A stretch of 64,000 bases of DNA from Pseudoalteromonas umbrosa (lineage in GTDB: Bacteria > Pseudomonadota > Gammaproteobacteria > Enterobacterales > Alteromonadaceae). The position numbers and the translations under genes are program-made. Positions 1 through 10,673 of the stretch are shown here, in pieces. The notes under the pieces are model-generated. The model did no database searches. It worked only from the letters and a program-made list of their open reading frames with translations, and had not been told where the DNA came from. Where the stretch lies: the NCBI RefSeq assembly GCF_030125375.1, contig NZ_JASJUU010000003.1:634247-698246 (forward strand), read 5' to 3'. How positions within the stretch are numbered: the first letter of the stretch is position 1; the number at the start of each line of letters is the position of its first letter.

Positions 1-828
1 CTCACCGAGTGGTTTTGTAGAATAGAATGGGTCAAACACGCGATTAATAACTTGAGGATCTACGCCTTGACCGTTGTCTTGGATTTCAATTAATGCATTT
101 TCTCCTTCTTGTCTTGCCCTTATATTGATCATCGGGGAAAAAGATTGGTCATCACTTCTCTTTGATTCACAAGACTGTGCAGCATTGACCAAAATATTGA
201 TTAATGCCTGAGTTAAATTTGGTTTATTACCTGTAATAATTAATTCAGGTTCGCAATCTATAGTTACATGTAATTGCTTTAACTTATTTTCTAGAAGTTG
301 AGTAGTTTGTTCAATTATCTCAAGAGCTTCAAACTCTAGAATACTCTCAGCTGTTGGCTTTGCAAAATCCAATAGGTTTGCGACGATTTTGCTGATTCTG
401 CCACAGCCCTCCTTACAGTCATCAGTAATGTCATTTATATCTTGAATTAAATCTGCAATTGAAATATTTTGCTGCAGCTTAGCTATAGCACTTGAGAATT
501 CACTGAGATCAACTTCGCTATTTATAAGCTTTGAACTCAAACTTAAGTATTCATTTATATCATCAGTATACTCAGCCAAGGTGTCTAGGTTACATGTTAA
601 ATAAGCCAGAGGGTTGTTGATTTCATGAGCTACACCTGCAGAAAGTGTCCCTAACGTGGCCATTTTTTCAGATTGAACGACTGCAACCTGCTGCCTTTGA
701 AGAATCTCTATTTTCTTTTCAAGTTCTATGTTTAGAGCATACAACTTACTTGTTTTTTCTTCTAATAACTCTTCTAGTTCATCGCGGGCTTGTTTCTCCC
801 GCATGTATGCTTTGTAATAATTCTGCAT
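1..828 (-). CDS. H-NOX-associated sensor histidine kinase (C-terminus outside window)
   Basis: Soluble histidine kinase, read from the reverse strand. The N-terminus is a charged coiled coil with no membrane segment. It is followed by a dimerisation and phosphoacceptor helix with LSAGVAHEINNPLAYL around residue 62 (phosphoacceptor His in HEINNP) and by the ATPase domain with an N-box (ALINILVNAA) and G1 box (DNGQGV). The frame is open to the window edge, so any C-terminal receiver domain cannot be seen. The start ATG lies 2 nt after the H-NOX stop codon, with a weak GGA upstream. In known H-NOX systems the ferrous-NO H-NOX protein inhibits autophosphorylation of such a kinase; the adjacency makes that role likely here, but it is inferred. 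Confidence 0.88.
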   Translation of the reverse strand, partial: MQNYYKAYMREKQARDELEELLEEKTSKLYALNIELEKKIEILQRQQVAVVQSEKMATLGTLSAGVAHEINNPLAYLTCNLDTLAEYTDDINEYLSLSSKLINSEVDLSEFSSAIAKLQQNISIADLIQDINDITDDCKEGCGRISKIVANLLDFAKPTAESILEFEALEIIEQTTQLLENKLKQLHVTIDCEPELIITGNKPNLTQALINILVNAAQSCESKRSDDQSFSPMINIRARQEGENALIEIQDNGQGVDPQVINRVFDPFYSTKPLGE

Positions 829-830
829 AA

Positions 831-1370
831 TTATCCATGTGTTATAATTAACGTGCAATAAGGGTCTGAGCGGTGAGTACAAGTAGTATGCTCTATTGTT
901 ACTGATTCATTAAAATGCTCTGCACATCCATAAATTAACCCTTCGGCGCAAAAGCACAATTGTCTCGGTGAATTATAAATGAGTTCAATTGTGTTTGGGT
1001 CTATTACTGTGGCACTGATTGTCGGTAAGTTAGGTTCTTCATATAGTTTTTGAACTTCATTATGAATTACGTCGTCTATCGATATTATTAATTTATCAAA
1101 GCTTGTAAACTCTTTCACGATTGCTGGGTGTTTTTTTGCTAAAAATGTGAATAAATAGGTACCAAAAGCTTTTAGTGTTTGCTCCATATTTAAACCTAAT
1201 GCATTTGCCACACTGGTAGCGATAGCTAGCAGCTCTTCATCAGGGTATGAACGAGCACTAATATATACACGATCTTCTGGACAGTGTTGTTCTAACAGAT
1301 CCTCCCAAAGATCCATACCTTTTTGTTCGATTACAAGTTCTTCCAAGCATCTGAAGATCAAACCTTTCAT
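831..1370 (-). CDS. hnoX: H-NOX heme nitric oxide sensor
   Basis: Stand-alone H-NOX domain protein of 179 aa, the usual length. It binds heme and senses NO in the cytoplasm, normally controlling a partner kinase. Visible hallmarks are the MKGLIF N-terminus, the proximal heme ligand His103 (in VIHNEV), and the Y-x-S-x-R heme-propionate motif as YNSPR at residues 132-136. Cys139, His161, Cys164 and Cys172 match the positions of the Cys3His zinc/thiol site described in Vibrio and Shewanella H-NOX proteins. The start ATGA overlaps the stop of the upstream REC-HDOD gene by 4 nt, and the kinase begins 2 nt downstream, so the three genes should be co-translated. Confidence 0.95.
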   Translation of the reverse strand: MKGLIFRCLEELVIEQKGMDLWEDLLEQHCPEDRVYISARSYPDEELLAIATSVANALGLNMEQTLKAFGTYLFTFLAKKHPAIVKEFTSFDKLIISIDDVIHNEVQKLYEEPNLPTISATVIDPNTIELIYNSPRQLCFCAEGLIYGCAEHFNESVTIEHTTCTHRSDPYCTLIITHG

Positions 1371-2446
1371 AAAAGTTCCTCTTTAGTTTGAGAATTGATA
1401 GCTGACTTTCTTGAGTATGATTTTAAACAGTTAATTGTCGATTCGCTTGAATCAAGAATGTCCGATACTATAAATTCATTATTTGAACCTATGTTGAGTG
1501 CGATAGCTCTGCATATGAGATCGCTCTCACATTCTGTGTTATTTGAAAAGATAAGGTTTCTTTGCGACAAAATTTTTGCGTCTAAGCCCCAAATAGATGC
1601 AAAGTGATCATATAATCTAGGTTCATAGTTCTTTCTATATTCTCTTTCTATGTATATTCTAATTAAATCATTTAGACATAGGCTATATATATATTGAAAT
1701 ACATTCTCACATTCGCTGAGCTGTAAATTATTCCTCTTTGCAAACATGAAAGCTTTAACGCCCAATAAATAGTATTTCTCTATTATTTTTCTTACACTAC
1801 AAGCGGATAGTCCGCAGATCAGCTGTTCCATAAATTGACTACAAATTATTGTAATCTCATAGCCTGCCTCTTTTATGCTAGATTTCAGGCGTGTATCCAG
1901 TACAACTTTATCAACAAGGCTATCTAGGTGTTTGACCAATAAACCTATGTTATTTAAATCTGTATTATCTCGTTTCTTTTGAAATTTTATCAATTCTATA
2001 GTAGGTAAAGGTACATAAGGCATAAATCCCAGCTTTAATTGAAGCTCCTGACTAAGGTTCGTTGCCTGTGATCTTTCATAAATATCACTAAGTAGTTGTA
2101 AATCATCAACTGTGAATGGTTTGGCTATCATAATATTGGCAGGAATATTTTTGGGTCTAATTCTTATGCTATCAATATCCCCTGACATCAAGACACGAGT
2201 CGTCAATGGACTTTGCTGTTGAACAATCTTTAGGGCTTGTTCACCGTCTAAAGTTGGCATCTGATAGTCTGTTATGAATAAATCGTAAGTATCGTTTGAA
2301 TTTGCCAGATATTGTTCTAATAATGTTGAATCATTCAACGCGACAATGTTTTCTACACCTAATTGTTTTTTAAGCGCTCTAGAAAGTGCCCTTAGAATTA
2401 ATTTATCATCATCTAGTATCAAAACATTTGTCGGTTTTATTTTCAT
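1367..2446 (-). CDS. response regulator with HDOD-type output domain
   Basis: N-terminal receiver domain (residues about 6-125) with the acidic pocket DDD at 13-15, a phosphoacceptor Asp in ITDYQMP and a conserved Lys in AKPF. The C-terminal part (about 140-330) resembles an HDOD domain, with an LPTIELIKFQ helix start, but no HD metal pair is visible. HDOD domains usually act as non-catalytic signalling modules. It is the first gene of the H-NOX operon and overlaps hnoX by 4 nt, so it is a plausible phosphorylation target of the adjacent kinase. The ATG at 2446 is preferred over the upstream TTG. The assignment of the output domain is less certain than that of the receiver. Confidence 0.8.
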   Translation of the reverse strand: MKIKPTNVLILDDDKLILRALSRALKKQLGVENIVALNDSTLLEQYLANSNDTYDLFITDYQMPTLDGEQALKIVQQQSPLTTRVLMSGDIDSIRIRPKNIPANIMIAKPFTVDDLQLLSDIYERSQATNLSQELQLKLGFMPYVPLPTIELIKFQKKRDNTDLNNIGLLVKHLDSLVDKVVLDTRLKSSIKEAGYEITIICSQFMEQLICGLSACSVRKIIEKYYLLGVKAFMFAKRNNLQLSECENVFQYIYSLCLNDLIRIYIEREYRKNYEPRLYDHFASIWGLDAKILSQRNLIFSNNTECESDLICRAIALNIGSNNEFIVSDILDSSESTINCLKSYSRKSAINSQTKEELL

Positions 2447-2540
2447 CAAATCCGTGCCTATTTTATTGTTTCTTATTAAAGTTTAGTCTAATTTTAAAAT
2501 TAGTAACAAATCACATTTTTGAGTTGGAGAACTCTGATAT

Positions 2541-3842
2541 ATGAATGATGAAACAATAGTCGTACTTTGTCTTGACGATGAGAAAAGTGTTTTGAACTCA
2601 TTGGGTCGGTTATTGAGACAAAATGGGATTAAAGCTGAACTATATCAATCTGGCCACGAAGCCCTAGACAGAGTAAGAGAAATTGATTTTGACGTGATTA
2701 TCTCAGATATGCGTATGCCGAACATGGATGGTGCTGAGTTCTTAACTCATGCCAAAGCCATTTCACCAGATGCAAGAAGAATTCTTTTAACTGGTTATTC
2801 AGATATCCAAGATACAATCAATGCAATAAATAGTGGAGGTATTCATGGTTATCTACAAAAACCTTGGAATAACGAGCAACTTGTTCGTGAGATAAATAAA
2901 GCTGCCGAACTTACAAAACTTAAAAAGCAAAACGATGCTTTACAAAAGCAGGTACAAGCGCAAAACGAAGAATTAAAAACGCTCAACTCAAGCTTAGAAA
3001 GTTTAGTCGAAAAAAGAACCTCGCAGATCCGCCAGGTTTTAAAACAACTTGAAGCTGCTAATGAAAATGAAAAGAAAGAACACAAAAGTACTGTTGAATT
3101 GCTTTATAACTTTATAAATGCAAATCCATACCTTGACGCGGATAAAGCTAAAAATATTGCTAAGTTATGCTTTCAAATTGCGAAAGGTTTGTCGCTTAGT
3201 AACGAAGTTGCCGATATGGTTCGTATGTCTGGATATTTGTCACAAGTAGGTCTATTAGCAATGGACCCAAGCTTATACTCAAAGCCTTTTCATGAACTTG
3301 ATAGTGAAAAGAAAAAAGTATTTCTTACTCACCCTGCTACAGCTCAATTAATGCTAATGCCAGCTCAGCATCTAAGTGATGTTGCTGAAGCTATTTATAG
3401 TCAATTTGAGAAATATAATGGGCAAGGTGTACCAAAAGGAGTTAAAGGAAAAGAGATCCCAATTGGTGCACAGATTTTAGCTGTTTCAAGAGATTATATG
3501 GAGCATATATATCAAAGCCAAAGGCCAATGAGCGAAAGAAAAGAAAACGCTTTGGAAATTATTAAGATGTATAGCGGTAGTTTTTATCACCCTAAGGTAG
3601 TTGAATCTCTACTAAATGTACTTTCAACAGATCATGTTGAAACGGATAAAGTTGGTAGTATGAGCATATTAACCGCTCAACAACTGAAGCCTGGCATGGA
3701 ATTAGGTTTAGCTATGCATAATGCGCAAGGTATTATGCTTTTACCTAAAGGGCATATTTTTTCTGAAAGTTCAATTTCAAAATTACAACAACTAGAAACC
3801 CAAAAGCCCAACCCCTTTCGCATTATGATTGTTGATAATTAA
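2541..3842 (+). CDS. response regulator with degenerate HD-GYP domain (HnoD-like)
   Basis: Receiver domain at residues 6-120 (DDE near the N-terminus, Asp in ISDMRMP, Lys in LQKPW), then a long coiled coil (about 122-185), then an HD-GYP fold at about 188-340. The catalytic residues are lost: where HD is expected the protein reads SGYLSQVGLL, and the GYP region reads YNGQGVP. Only the HPATA motif is recognisable. A c-di-GMP phosphodiesterase activity is therefore unlikely. In Shewanella a degenerate HD-GYP regulator (HnoD) of the NO network tunes an EAL phosphodiesterase by protein contact; this gene fits that type. It is divergent from the H-NOX operon with 94 bp between starts, so the two units may share control. 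Confidence 0.85.
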   Translation: MNDETIVVLCLDDEKSVLNSLGRLLRQNGIKAELYQSGHEALDRVREIDFDVIISDMRMPNMDGAEFLTHAKAISPDARRILLTGYSDIQDTINAINSGGIHGYLQKPWNNEQLVREINKAAELTKLKKQNDALQKQVQAQNEELKTLNSSLESLVEKRTSQIRQVLKQLEAANENEKKEHKSTVELLYNFINANPYLDADKAKNIAKLCFQIAKGLSLSNEVADMVRMSGYLSQVGLLAMDPSLYSKPFHELDSEKKKVFLTHPATAQLMLMPAQHLSDVAEAIYSQFEKYNGQGVPKGVKGKEIPIGAQILAVSRDYMEHIYQSQRPMSERKENALEIIKMYSGSFYHPKVVESLLNVLSTDHVETDKVGSMSILTAQQLKPGMELGLAMHNAQGIMLLPKGHIFSESSISKLQQLETQKPNPFRIMIVDN

Positions 3843-3915
3843 TTATGTTAAATTAGTTGTTTTTCTTTACCAGTTAAACAACTATGACTAATTATGTGTT
3901 TTTAAAAAAACATTA

Positions 3916-3930
3916 GAACACATCATACTT
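3916..3930 (-). other. Ter-like replication fork-arrest site (outermost)
   Basis: The minus strand reads AAGTATGATGTGTTC. This shares AGTATG-N-TGT with the E. coli Ter core and is the same word found near the Tus homologue about 7 kb away. The G of GTATG, whose paired C flips out in E. coli Tus-Ter, is at the high-coordinate end, so the site should block forks moving leftwards. It lies between two convergent genes. Confidence 0.7.
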
Positions 3931-3992
3931 TAATTGCAATAAAATAAAATTATGCTACAGAGTGGAAATGTAATAGATAACCAAGAAGAATA

Positions 3993-4125
3993 GTTTTTGA
4001 AGGTGGTTTTTGAAGGTGGTTTTTGAAGGTGGTTTTTGAAGGTGGTTTTTGAAGGTGGTTTTTGAAGGTGGTTTTTGAAGGTGGTTTTTGAAGGTGGTTT
4101 TTGAAGGTGGTTTTTGAAGGTGGTT
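3993..4125. repeat. 13-bp tandem repeat, 10 copies
   Basis: Ten head-to-tail, essentially perfect copies of GTTTTTGAAGGTG lie in the convergent intergenic space downstream of ppsA. Because 13 is not a multiple of 3, the reverse strand reads as an artificial 13-residue periodic peptide, which I do not regard as a gene. The purity of the array suggests recent expansion by slippage. Confidence 0.95.
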
Positions 4126-4127
4126 AA

Positions 4128-4154
4128 AGAGAGCACCTAATTTAGGTGCTCTCT
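4128..4154 (-). terminator. terminator hairpin of ppsA
   Basis: A perfect 13-bp inverted repeat (AGAGAGCACCTAA and its complement) with a one-base centre lies 7 nt past the ppsA stop codon. On the minus strand it runs into TTTAACC and then the tandem repeats, so the U-tract is short. Confidence 0.7.
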
Positions 4155-4160
4155 CATTAG

Positions 4161-6536
4161 TTATTTATTGAACTTTTCAGCCAAGTATAACCAAGTTTCT
4201 AATACAGTATCAGGATTCAGTGATACTGTATCAATGCCCTGCTCTACAAGCCAAGCTGCAAAGTCTTCATGGTCAGATGGACCTTGACCACAAATGCCAA
4301 CATACTTGCCTTTTTCTTTAGCAGTTTTAATTGCCATTGAAAGTAGCTTTTTGATAGCTGGGTTTCTTTCATCAAATAAATGTGCAATAAGACCTGAATC
4401 TCTATCAAGACCAAGAGTCAGCTGCGTCAAATCATTTGAGCCAATTGAGAAGCCATCAAAATATTCTAAAAACTCATCAGCAAGTAATGCATTTGATGGT
4501 AGTTCGCACATCATGATCACTCGCAGTCCGTTTTCACCGCGTTTTAAGCCATGCTCTTCAAGAAGTTCAATTACTTTAGCTGCTTCTTCAAGTGTTCTGA
4601 CAAAAGGGATCATGATTTCAACGTTCGTTAAATCCATTTCATTACGAACGCGTTTAATAGCTTCACACTCTAAAGCAAAACATTCTCTGAAATCTTCAGA
4701 GATGTAACGAGAAGCACCACGGAAACCAATCATTGGGTTTTCTTCTTCAGGCTCGTATTGTTGCCCGCCAATTAAGTTTGCATATTCGTTTGACTTGAAG
4801 TCTGACATACGAACGATAACTTTTTCTGGCGCAAATGCCGAGCCAAGAGTAGAGATGCCTTCAACCAACTTTGCGATGTAAAATTCTACAGGAGAATCAT
4901 AGCCAGCAATGATCTCATTGATTTCTGCTTTTAATTCATCTGATTGGCTATCAAAGTTAATAAGCGCTTTAGGGTGTACGCCAATCATTCTGTTGATGAT
5001 GAATTCCAAACGAGCTAAGCCGATACCTGCATGTGGTAACTTTGCAAAGTCAAAAGCTCTATCAGGGTTACCCACATTCATCATGATCTTCAATGGTAAG
5101 TCTGGCATTGAATCAATACGAGATGAAATGACTTCATACTTTAGTTCGCCTGAGTAAATATAACCAGTATCACCTTCTGCACAAGAAACAGTAACAGCAT
5201 CGCCATGTTTTATGGTCGCTGTTGCATTTCCACAACCAACAACTGCTGGTATGCCTAATTCACGTGCAATAATTGCAGCGTGACACGTTCTACCACCTCG
5301 ATTAGTAACGATAGCGGATGCACGCTTCATGATTGGTTCCCAATCAGGATCGGTCATATCAGTTACAAGTACGTCACCTTGCTGTACTTTGTCCATTTCA
5401 TCAATTGATGAAAGTACTCTTACAACACCAGTACCAATTTTATGGCCAATTGCTCTACCTTCACAAACGATTTCAGACTTTTCTTGAAGCTGGAAACGCT
5501 CCATAACATTTGAATCTTCGTTTGAACGAACAGTTTCTGGACGAGCTTGAACAATATATAGCTTGCCGTCATTGCCATCTTTTGCCCACTCGATATCCAT
5601 TGGTCTACCGTAGTGCTTCTCGATGATAACTGCTTGTTTAGCTAATTCTTGTACTTCTTCGTCAGTGATTGAAAACTTGTTGGAAAGTTGAGGGTCCATG
5701 TCCACGATTTCAACTTGTTTACCGTGAGACTCATCGGTTGAGTAAATCATTTGGATAGCTTTAGAACCAATGTTTCTTCTTACAACCGCTGGTTTGCCTT
5801 TCGCTAGAGTTGGCTTGTGCACATAGAATTCATCGGGGTTTACTGCACCTTGCACAACCATTTCACCAAGACCATAACTTGATGTTACAAAAACTACATC
5901 TTCAAAACCAGACTCAGTGTCGATAGAGAACATTACACCAGATGATGCTTTGTCAGAACGAACCATTCTCTGTATACCTGCAGATAATGCAACGCCTCTG
6001 TGATCATAACCTTGGTGTACACGATATGAGATAGCACGGTCATTGAAAAGAGATGCAAAAACGTGTTTTATTGCGACCATTACGGCATCAATACCACGTA
6101 CATTTAGAAAAGTTTCTTGTTGGCCGGCGAATGATGCATCCGGCATGTCTTCTGCTGTTGCAGATGATCTTACCGCGAAAGAAACATCATTTTGATCATC
6201 GCCATGTAAAGTGGCGTAGGCTTCGCGAATTGCTTTGTCTAATTCTGGTTGGAAGGGAGTGTCGATAACCCATTGTCTGATTTGGCTTCCTACTTTGGCC
6301 AATTCATTAACGTCTTCAACGTCAAGGGTGTCTAAAATGGTGTGGATTTTTTCATTAAGTCCAGATTGCTCTAAAAACTCATTAAAAGCTTCTGCTGTGG
6401 TTGCGTAACCACCAGGCACTTGTACACCAGCGTTAGCAAGGTTAGATATCATTTCACCTAGAGAAGCGTTTTTACCACCAACTCGAGGTACGTCTTGCAT
6501 ACCCAATTCTTGATACCAGAGAACGTAGTCTTGCAC
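4161..6536 (-). CDS. ppsA: phosphoenolpyruvate synthase
   Basis: Converts pyruvate, ATP and water to PEP, AMP and phosphate for gluconeogenesis. Domain order is complete: N-terminal ATP-grasp nucleotide-binding part ([32 protein letters not shown]), the swivelling phosphohistidine domain ([21 protein letters not shown], catalytic His in TCHAA), and the PEP-binding TIM barrel ([17 protein letters not shown] near the end). I use the GTG at 6536 because GGAG lies 8 nt before it and because the 791-aa product, beginning [13 protein letters not shown], matches the usual 792-aa family length. The longer frame would add 34 residues unlike the family. It is divergent from ppsR, its dedicated regulator. 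Confidence 0.97.
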   Translation of the reverse strand: MQDYVLWYQELGMQDVPRVGGKNASLGEMISNLANAGVQVPGGYATTAEAFNEFLEQSGLNEKIHTILDTLDVEDVNELAKVGSQIRQWVIDTPFQPELDKAIREAYATLHGDDQNDVSFAVRSSATAEDMPDASFAGQQETFLNVRGIDAVMVAIKHVFASLFNDRAISYRVHQGYDHRGVALSAGIQRMVRSDKASSGVMFSIDTESGFEDVVFVTSSYGLGEMVVQGAVNPDEFYVHKPTLAKGKPAVVRRNIGSKAIQMIYSTDESHGKQVEIVDMDPQLSNKFSITDEEVQELAKQAVIIEKHYGRPMDIEWAKDGNDGKLYIVQARPETVRSNEDSNVMERFQLQEKSEIVCEGRAIGHKIGTGVVRVLSSIDEMDKVQQGDVLVTDMTDPDWEPIMKRASAIVTNRGGRTCHAAIIARELGIPAVVGCGNATATIKHGDAVTVSCAEGDTGYIYSGELKYEVISSRIDSMPDLPLKIMMNVGNPDRAFDFAKLPHAGIGLARLEFIINRMIGVHPKALINFDSQSDELKAEINEIIAGYDSPVEFYIAKLVEGISTLGSAFAPEKVIVRMSDFKSNEYANLIGGQQYEPEEENPMIGFRGASRYISEDFRECFALECEAIKRVRNEMDLTNVEIMIPFVRTLEEAAKVIELLEEHGLKRGENGLRVIMMCELPSNALLADEFLEYFDGFSIGSNDLTQLTLGLDRDSGLIAHLFDERNPAIKKLLSMAIKTAKEKGKYVGICGQGPSDHEDFAAWLVEQGIDTVSLNPDTVLETWLYLAEKFNK

Positions 6537-6677
6537 GGAACTGTCTCCAAAAACAAATTGTAATAAATGTGAGAGATTAATTGACCTTCCTTTAGGTCGA
6601 AGGCATTCTACAACGGTAAGTATAGCCTCGTAAACCAAGACTTGAAAAAATACTAAAAAAGTAATGAAAAGGTTAAA

Positions 6678-7487
6678 ATGAGAACAGCATTTTATATATC
6701 AGATGGCACAGCCATTACAGCAGAAGTTTTTGGGCATGCAACTTTGTCTATGTTTCCCGTCGAATTTGAACATAAGACTTTACCCTTCATTGAATCAGTA
6801 GATAAAGCATTGGCTATAAAAGCCACAATTGACAAAGTTGCGGATTCAAGCGGTGAACCTCCGCTTGTCTTTTTTACTTTCGTTAATCCTGAATTGTCCG
6901 ATATTATTTTGTCCTCAAAAGGTGTGTGTTATGACTTTTTGTCTTACGCAAGCGAAATAGTTAAACGCGAATTAAAAGTAAAACCTGTCCCTAAAGTTCA
7001 CAGAACACATAGTATTCATGAAAAGACATATGATTTTCGTATTTCTGCTGTTAATTATGCATTAGCTAACGATGATGGCGCCAATATAAAAGATTATGAT
7101 GAAGCTGATATCATACTGGTTGGTGTTAGTAGAAGCGGGAAAACACCGGCAAGTTTGTATCTTGCTTTGCAGTATGGCATCAAAGCTGCAAATTACCCGA
7201 TAACAGAAGATGATTTAGAAAAAGGTAATTTTCCTAAATTCTTACTTGAGCATAAGCATAAGTTGTTTGGGCTTACTATTGACCCTGATAGATTGGCATC
7301 TATACGTCAAGAGAGAATGGCTAATTCTAAGTATGCTTCAATTAGGCAGTGCCGTATTGAGGTTCGAGAAGTTGAAATGTTATTCAAACGCCATAGAACG
7401 CCATTTTTGAATTCAACGAAATTTTCGGTAGAAGAAATATCTGCAAAAATTATTGCAGAAGCTGGTTTATCAAGAAACAAATATTAA
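6678..7487 (+). CDS. ppsR: PEP synthase regulatory protein (bifunctional kinase/pyrophosphorylase)
   Basis: Member of the DUF299 family. It inactivates PEP synthase by ADP-dependent phosphorylation of a threonine next to the catalytic histidine and reactivates it by phosphate-dependent removal. The protein is full length (269 aa), with the N-terminal [12 protein letters not shown] motif and the P-loop GVSRSGKT around residues 152-159. The start is supported by AAGG 6 nt upstream. It diverges from ppsA with 141 bp between starts, the arrangement seen in many proteobacteria, which couples the enzyme with its modulator. Confidence 0.95.
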   Translation: MRTAFYISDGTAITAEVFGHATLSMFPVEFEHKTLPFIESVDKALAIKATIDKVADSSGEPPLVFFTFVNPELSDIILSSKGVCYDFLSYASEIVKRELKVKPVPKVHRTHSIHEKTYDFRISAVNYALANDDGANIKDYDEADIILVGVSRSGKTPASLYLALQYGIKAANYPITEDDLEKGNFPKFLLEHKHKLFGLTIDPDRLASIRQERMANSKYASIRQCRIEVREVEMLFKRHRTPFLNSTKFSVEEISAKIIAEAGLSRNKY

Positions 7488-7512
7488 AAAAGGCCGCTTA
7501 AGCGGCCTTTTC
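7487..7512. terminator. bidirectional terminator ppsR / DAHP synthase
   Basis: The palindrome AAAGGCCGCTTAAGCGGCCTTT, flanked by A and T runs, lies directly between the stop codons of two convergent genes. It reads as an intrinsic terminator on both strands. Confidence 0.9.
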
Positions 7513-7513
7513 T

Positions 7514-8869
7514 TTATACCCTGTCTCTTGCATCCTTTAGTAAGTCTGCGACTAAGAAGCCAAGCTCTAATACTTGATCTGCATTTAACCTAGGATCACA
7601 TTGTGTTCTATATCTTTGTGCCAAGTCTTCATCAGATAAGCCATATGCACCACCTATACATTCTGTTACATGCTGGCCTGTCATTTCGAGATGCACACCT
7701 CCAGGATATGTACCTTCAGATTTGTGTACTGCAAAAAACTGACTTATTTCACGTAGAATGTTATTAAAACTTCTCGTCTTATAGCCTGTGCTTGCTTTTT
7801 CTGTATTGCCATGCATTGGGTCCGACGACCAAACAACATTGCGCCCTTCAGCTTTAACTTTACGTACAAGATTGGGGAGTTTTTCAGGCAGAACATCAGC
7901 TCCCATTCGTGTGATTAAAGTCAATCGACCTGGGATATTTTCTGGGTTCAATGCATCAATCAAGCGGATTAATTCATCAGGGTCCATACCCGGCCCAACT
8001 TTAACACCAATAGGGTTTTTAATTCCTCTGAAGAATTCAATATGTGCATGGTCCAACTGTCTTGTTCTTTCACCTATCCACACAAAATGTGCTGAGCAGT
8101 CATACCAGTCTCCCGACAAGTGGTCTCTTCTAGTTAGCGCTTGCTCGTATCCTAGTAAAAGTGCCTCGTGTGATGTATATAAATGAGTTTCTTTTAAGCT
8201 AGGTGCAATTGAAGCGTCAATTCCACATACTTCCATAAACTCAAGTGCATCTTGAATACGATTTGCCATTTGTTGGAACTTATCACGTAGAGGGTTTGCT
8301 GCAACAAAACTCATGTTCCAACGACTCACCTGATGTAAATCAGCTAAACCACCCTGAGCGAAAGCCCTTAATAGATTTAGTGTAGATGCACTGTGATGAT
8401 ATGCCTTCATCAATCTATTTGGATCGGGGATCCTCGCTTCTTCTGTAAATTCAAAGTTGTTAATGATATCGCCACGATAAGATGGTAATGAAACACCATT
8501 AATCGTCTCATAGTCAGATGATCTTGGCTTGGCATATTGGCCTGCCATTCTTGCGATTTTAACAACTGGGCATTTTCCGCCGTAAGTTAGAACAACAGCC
8601 ATTTGAAGCAGTGTTTTAAAGGTATCTCTTATGTTTGTAGCACTGAAATCTGCGAAGGATTCAGCACAGTCCCCGCCTTGCAATAAAAAGGCTTTTCCAT
8701 TACAAACATCAGCTAGGCTTTTATACAGACTTCTTGTTTCTTCTGCAAACACGAGTGGAGGTGCTGCATTTAGTTCTGACTCAACATTTGTTAATATTTT
8801 TTTATCTGGATATTCGGGCTGTTGGACTATCGGAAAGTCTCTCCAGCTATCTGGACTCCAAGGTTTCAT
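7514..8869 (-). CDS. class II 3-deoxy-7-phosphoheptulonate (DAHP) synthase
   Basis: First enzyme of the shikimate pathway: condenses PEP with erythrose 4-phosphate. This is the class II (plant and mycobacterial type) enzyme, 451 aa, not the E. coli AroFGH type. Diagnostic motifs are [11 protein letters not shown] (metal-binding Cys) near residue 62, [15 protein letters not shown] near 102, [18 protein letters not shown] and [15 protein letters not shown]. The start has GAGGAATGAGAA just upstream. Standing next to ppsA/ppsR, which supplies PEP, the locus links gluconeogenic PEP formation with aromatic biosynthesis. The 2.4 kb upstream are gene-free. Confidence 0.95.
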   Translation of the reverse strand: MKPWSPDSWRDFPIVQQPEYPDKKILTNVESELNAAPPLVFAEETRSLYKSLADVCNGKAFLLQGGDCAESFADFSATNIRDTFKTLLQMAVVLTYGGKCPVVKIARMAGQYAKPRSSDYETINGVSLPSYRGDIINNFEFTEEARIPDPNRLMKAYHHSASTLNLLRAFAQGGLADLHQVSRWNMSFVAANPLRDKFQQMANRIQDALEFMEVCGIDASIAPSLKETHLYTSHEALLLGYEQALTRRDHLSGDWYDCSAHFVWIGERTRQLDHAHIEFFRGIKNPIGVKVGPGMDPDELIRLIDALNPENIPGRLTLITRMGADVLPEKLPNLVRKVKAEGRNVVWSSDPMHGNTEKASTGYKTRSFNNILREISQFFAVHKSEGTYPGGVHLEMTGQHVTECIGGAYGLSDEDLAQRYRTQCDPRLNADQVLELGFLVADLLKDARDRV

Positions 8870-8978
8870 TTCTCATTCCTCATTAGTTACCTCACAATGC
8901 ACGTTATCGTATAGGACGGTATGCTTCAAGCACAAATTAGTGAAATTTCAAATTTAATTCTAACATCCAACAAACAAA

Positions 8979-8993
8979 GAACACATCATACAT
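8979..8993 (-). other. Ter-like site
   Basis: The minus strand reads ATGTATGATGTGTTC. It has the same polarity as the sites at 3916, 10658, 11147 and 11306, that is, predicted to stop forks coming from the origin side and moving left. Confidence 0.7.
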
Positions 8994-10657
8994 ATAATCT
9001 AAGAAATCGTAGAAACATACTGCTTTAAATTAGAAAGTGACCAAGTGACAAAGTTTGTAATAAGGTGAAGCATTTAGAAAATATATGTGGAAAGGAATAG
9101 TTAACGAAACCAAACTTTGATTATGTTAAATTAGTTGGTGAATTCTTTTGTAAACCAAACTCTTACTTGTATTTAATAACTTTGCATGATTAGAATTAGA
9201 TCTTTACAAATAGCAATCCAAATTGGAGAAAACGATAAATATGCTTTCCAGATAAACAGCAATACTGTTTTTTCTATACATCGAAAGTTTCCCTTATAGA
9301 AACAAGTGAAAATAATCTTTAAAAAAATTGTACTGAATTTTATTTGATACTTTTCCTACACTTCATTCTATTTTAAATTATAGTACTAATGAACTCCGTT
9401 AATTGTTTTAAAATTACAATGAACTATCCTACTCACTGAAAAAATATAACTACTACCCTAAGTTCTTTAAGAAAGATATCAATTAAATCAACCATACAAA
9501 GATATTTATCATTGTTTATCAGTCTGAGATTTTATGATGATGTGATCCCAAAAAACACGTAAACAATCAGCAATCGAATTTCATAATGTTGAACATAGTA
9601 AATAAATTTAAGTAGTCACGCGTAGTCAATGAATAGTTATCGATGGTGAAGCAGTTATGAAATTCGTAGTAATTCATTGCAACTATGACATCGACATATG
9701 ATCGGATAACAATTCCCTCTTATGAAAAAAAATTAATTAGTAATGAAAGAAATGAAGCCACACTAAGAAAAATCATAATCCTAGGAATCCCAAAAAGTTC
9801 TACCAGTTTGGTTTAAAATTATGAAAGAACAAATTAGGTTGTTATTAGCCCCTAGGTTATAAGTAAGAATTCTAATTTCTAATAGACGACGTTCACTAGC
9901 CCATTAAAGAAAATAAGACTAAAGAAATGAACAGCTACGATTTGGATGAATATCAATAGAAGTAAAACTATTTTTTCTTCAAACCCAAGTTAAAAATCTA
10001 AATTTTAGTAACGCTACTACATATTTATTAATCAAGGTTAGAAACACCAAGTTTTAAAATATAATTAATTTGGTAAGAATAACTATTGAAAGCTCTCCTC
10101 AATAGATAAGAAATTTATTTATTCAAAAACTGAATTTAAAACTTAGCAATTACAATTTTCACCTTTTACGATGTTAAAATTAATACAAATTGTAACTTCT
10201 AAAACTTTAAAATTAAACATTCATCACAGCAGTTACCTTTATCTTTATTAAATTTATTATTGTTAGAATATTTAATAATAACGAGGAAAAAATTATTTTT
10301 CAGATTTACTTTATCTTTTATGTTGTACTTTTTTATCAAAATTGAACACGATAATTTGAAACTTCTTTGATAAATAATATTTCATTTACCAAATATATAA
10401 ATTATTTTGTTTATACCTTAAAGATTAGGCGTAATCATAGTGAGTTGTGTATTTTGACTTCTTAATTTACCTTCAATTTGGCCTATCATGACTAGGATTC
10501 TATAGCTATTAATCCGATTGTTTGATATGCATTCATTGAGTTGATTTTTTAATTCAAACTCTATAGGACTTATAAATGCTGTACTTACAACGAAGCCCTA
10601 ACATTACTAGCAATAGATATTACCTTGCAAAAAGAATGAAAATCTACAATAATAATA

Positions 10658-10673
10658 GGAACACATCATACAT
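10658..10673 (-). other. Ter-like site
   Basis: The minus strand reads ATGTATGATGTGTTCC, identical in its core to the site at 8979 and with the same blocking polarity against leftward forks. Confidence 0.7.

Noticed and set aside
3930..4136. 68-codon reverse-strand open frame with a 13-residue repeat
   Set aside because: It is produced by the 13-bp tandem array; no ribosome site and no protein character outside the repeat.
6537..6638. 34-residue N-terminal extension of ppsA
   Set aside because: GTG at 6536 has a proper ribosome site and gives the usual family length.
9534..9550. Ter-like ATGATGTGATC on the plus strand
   Set aside because: The essential G before TA is missing and the distal part differs; not counted as a site.
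9703..9716. CGGATAACAATTCC, resembling the lac operator
   Set aside because: Isolated match in a gene-free AT-rich region with no LacI-type gene or target nearby.
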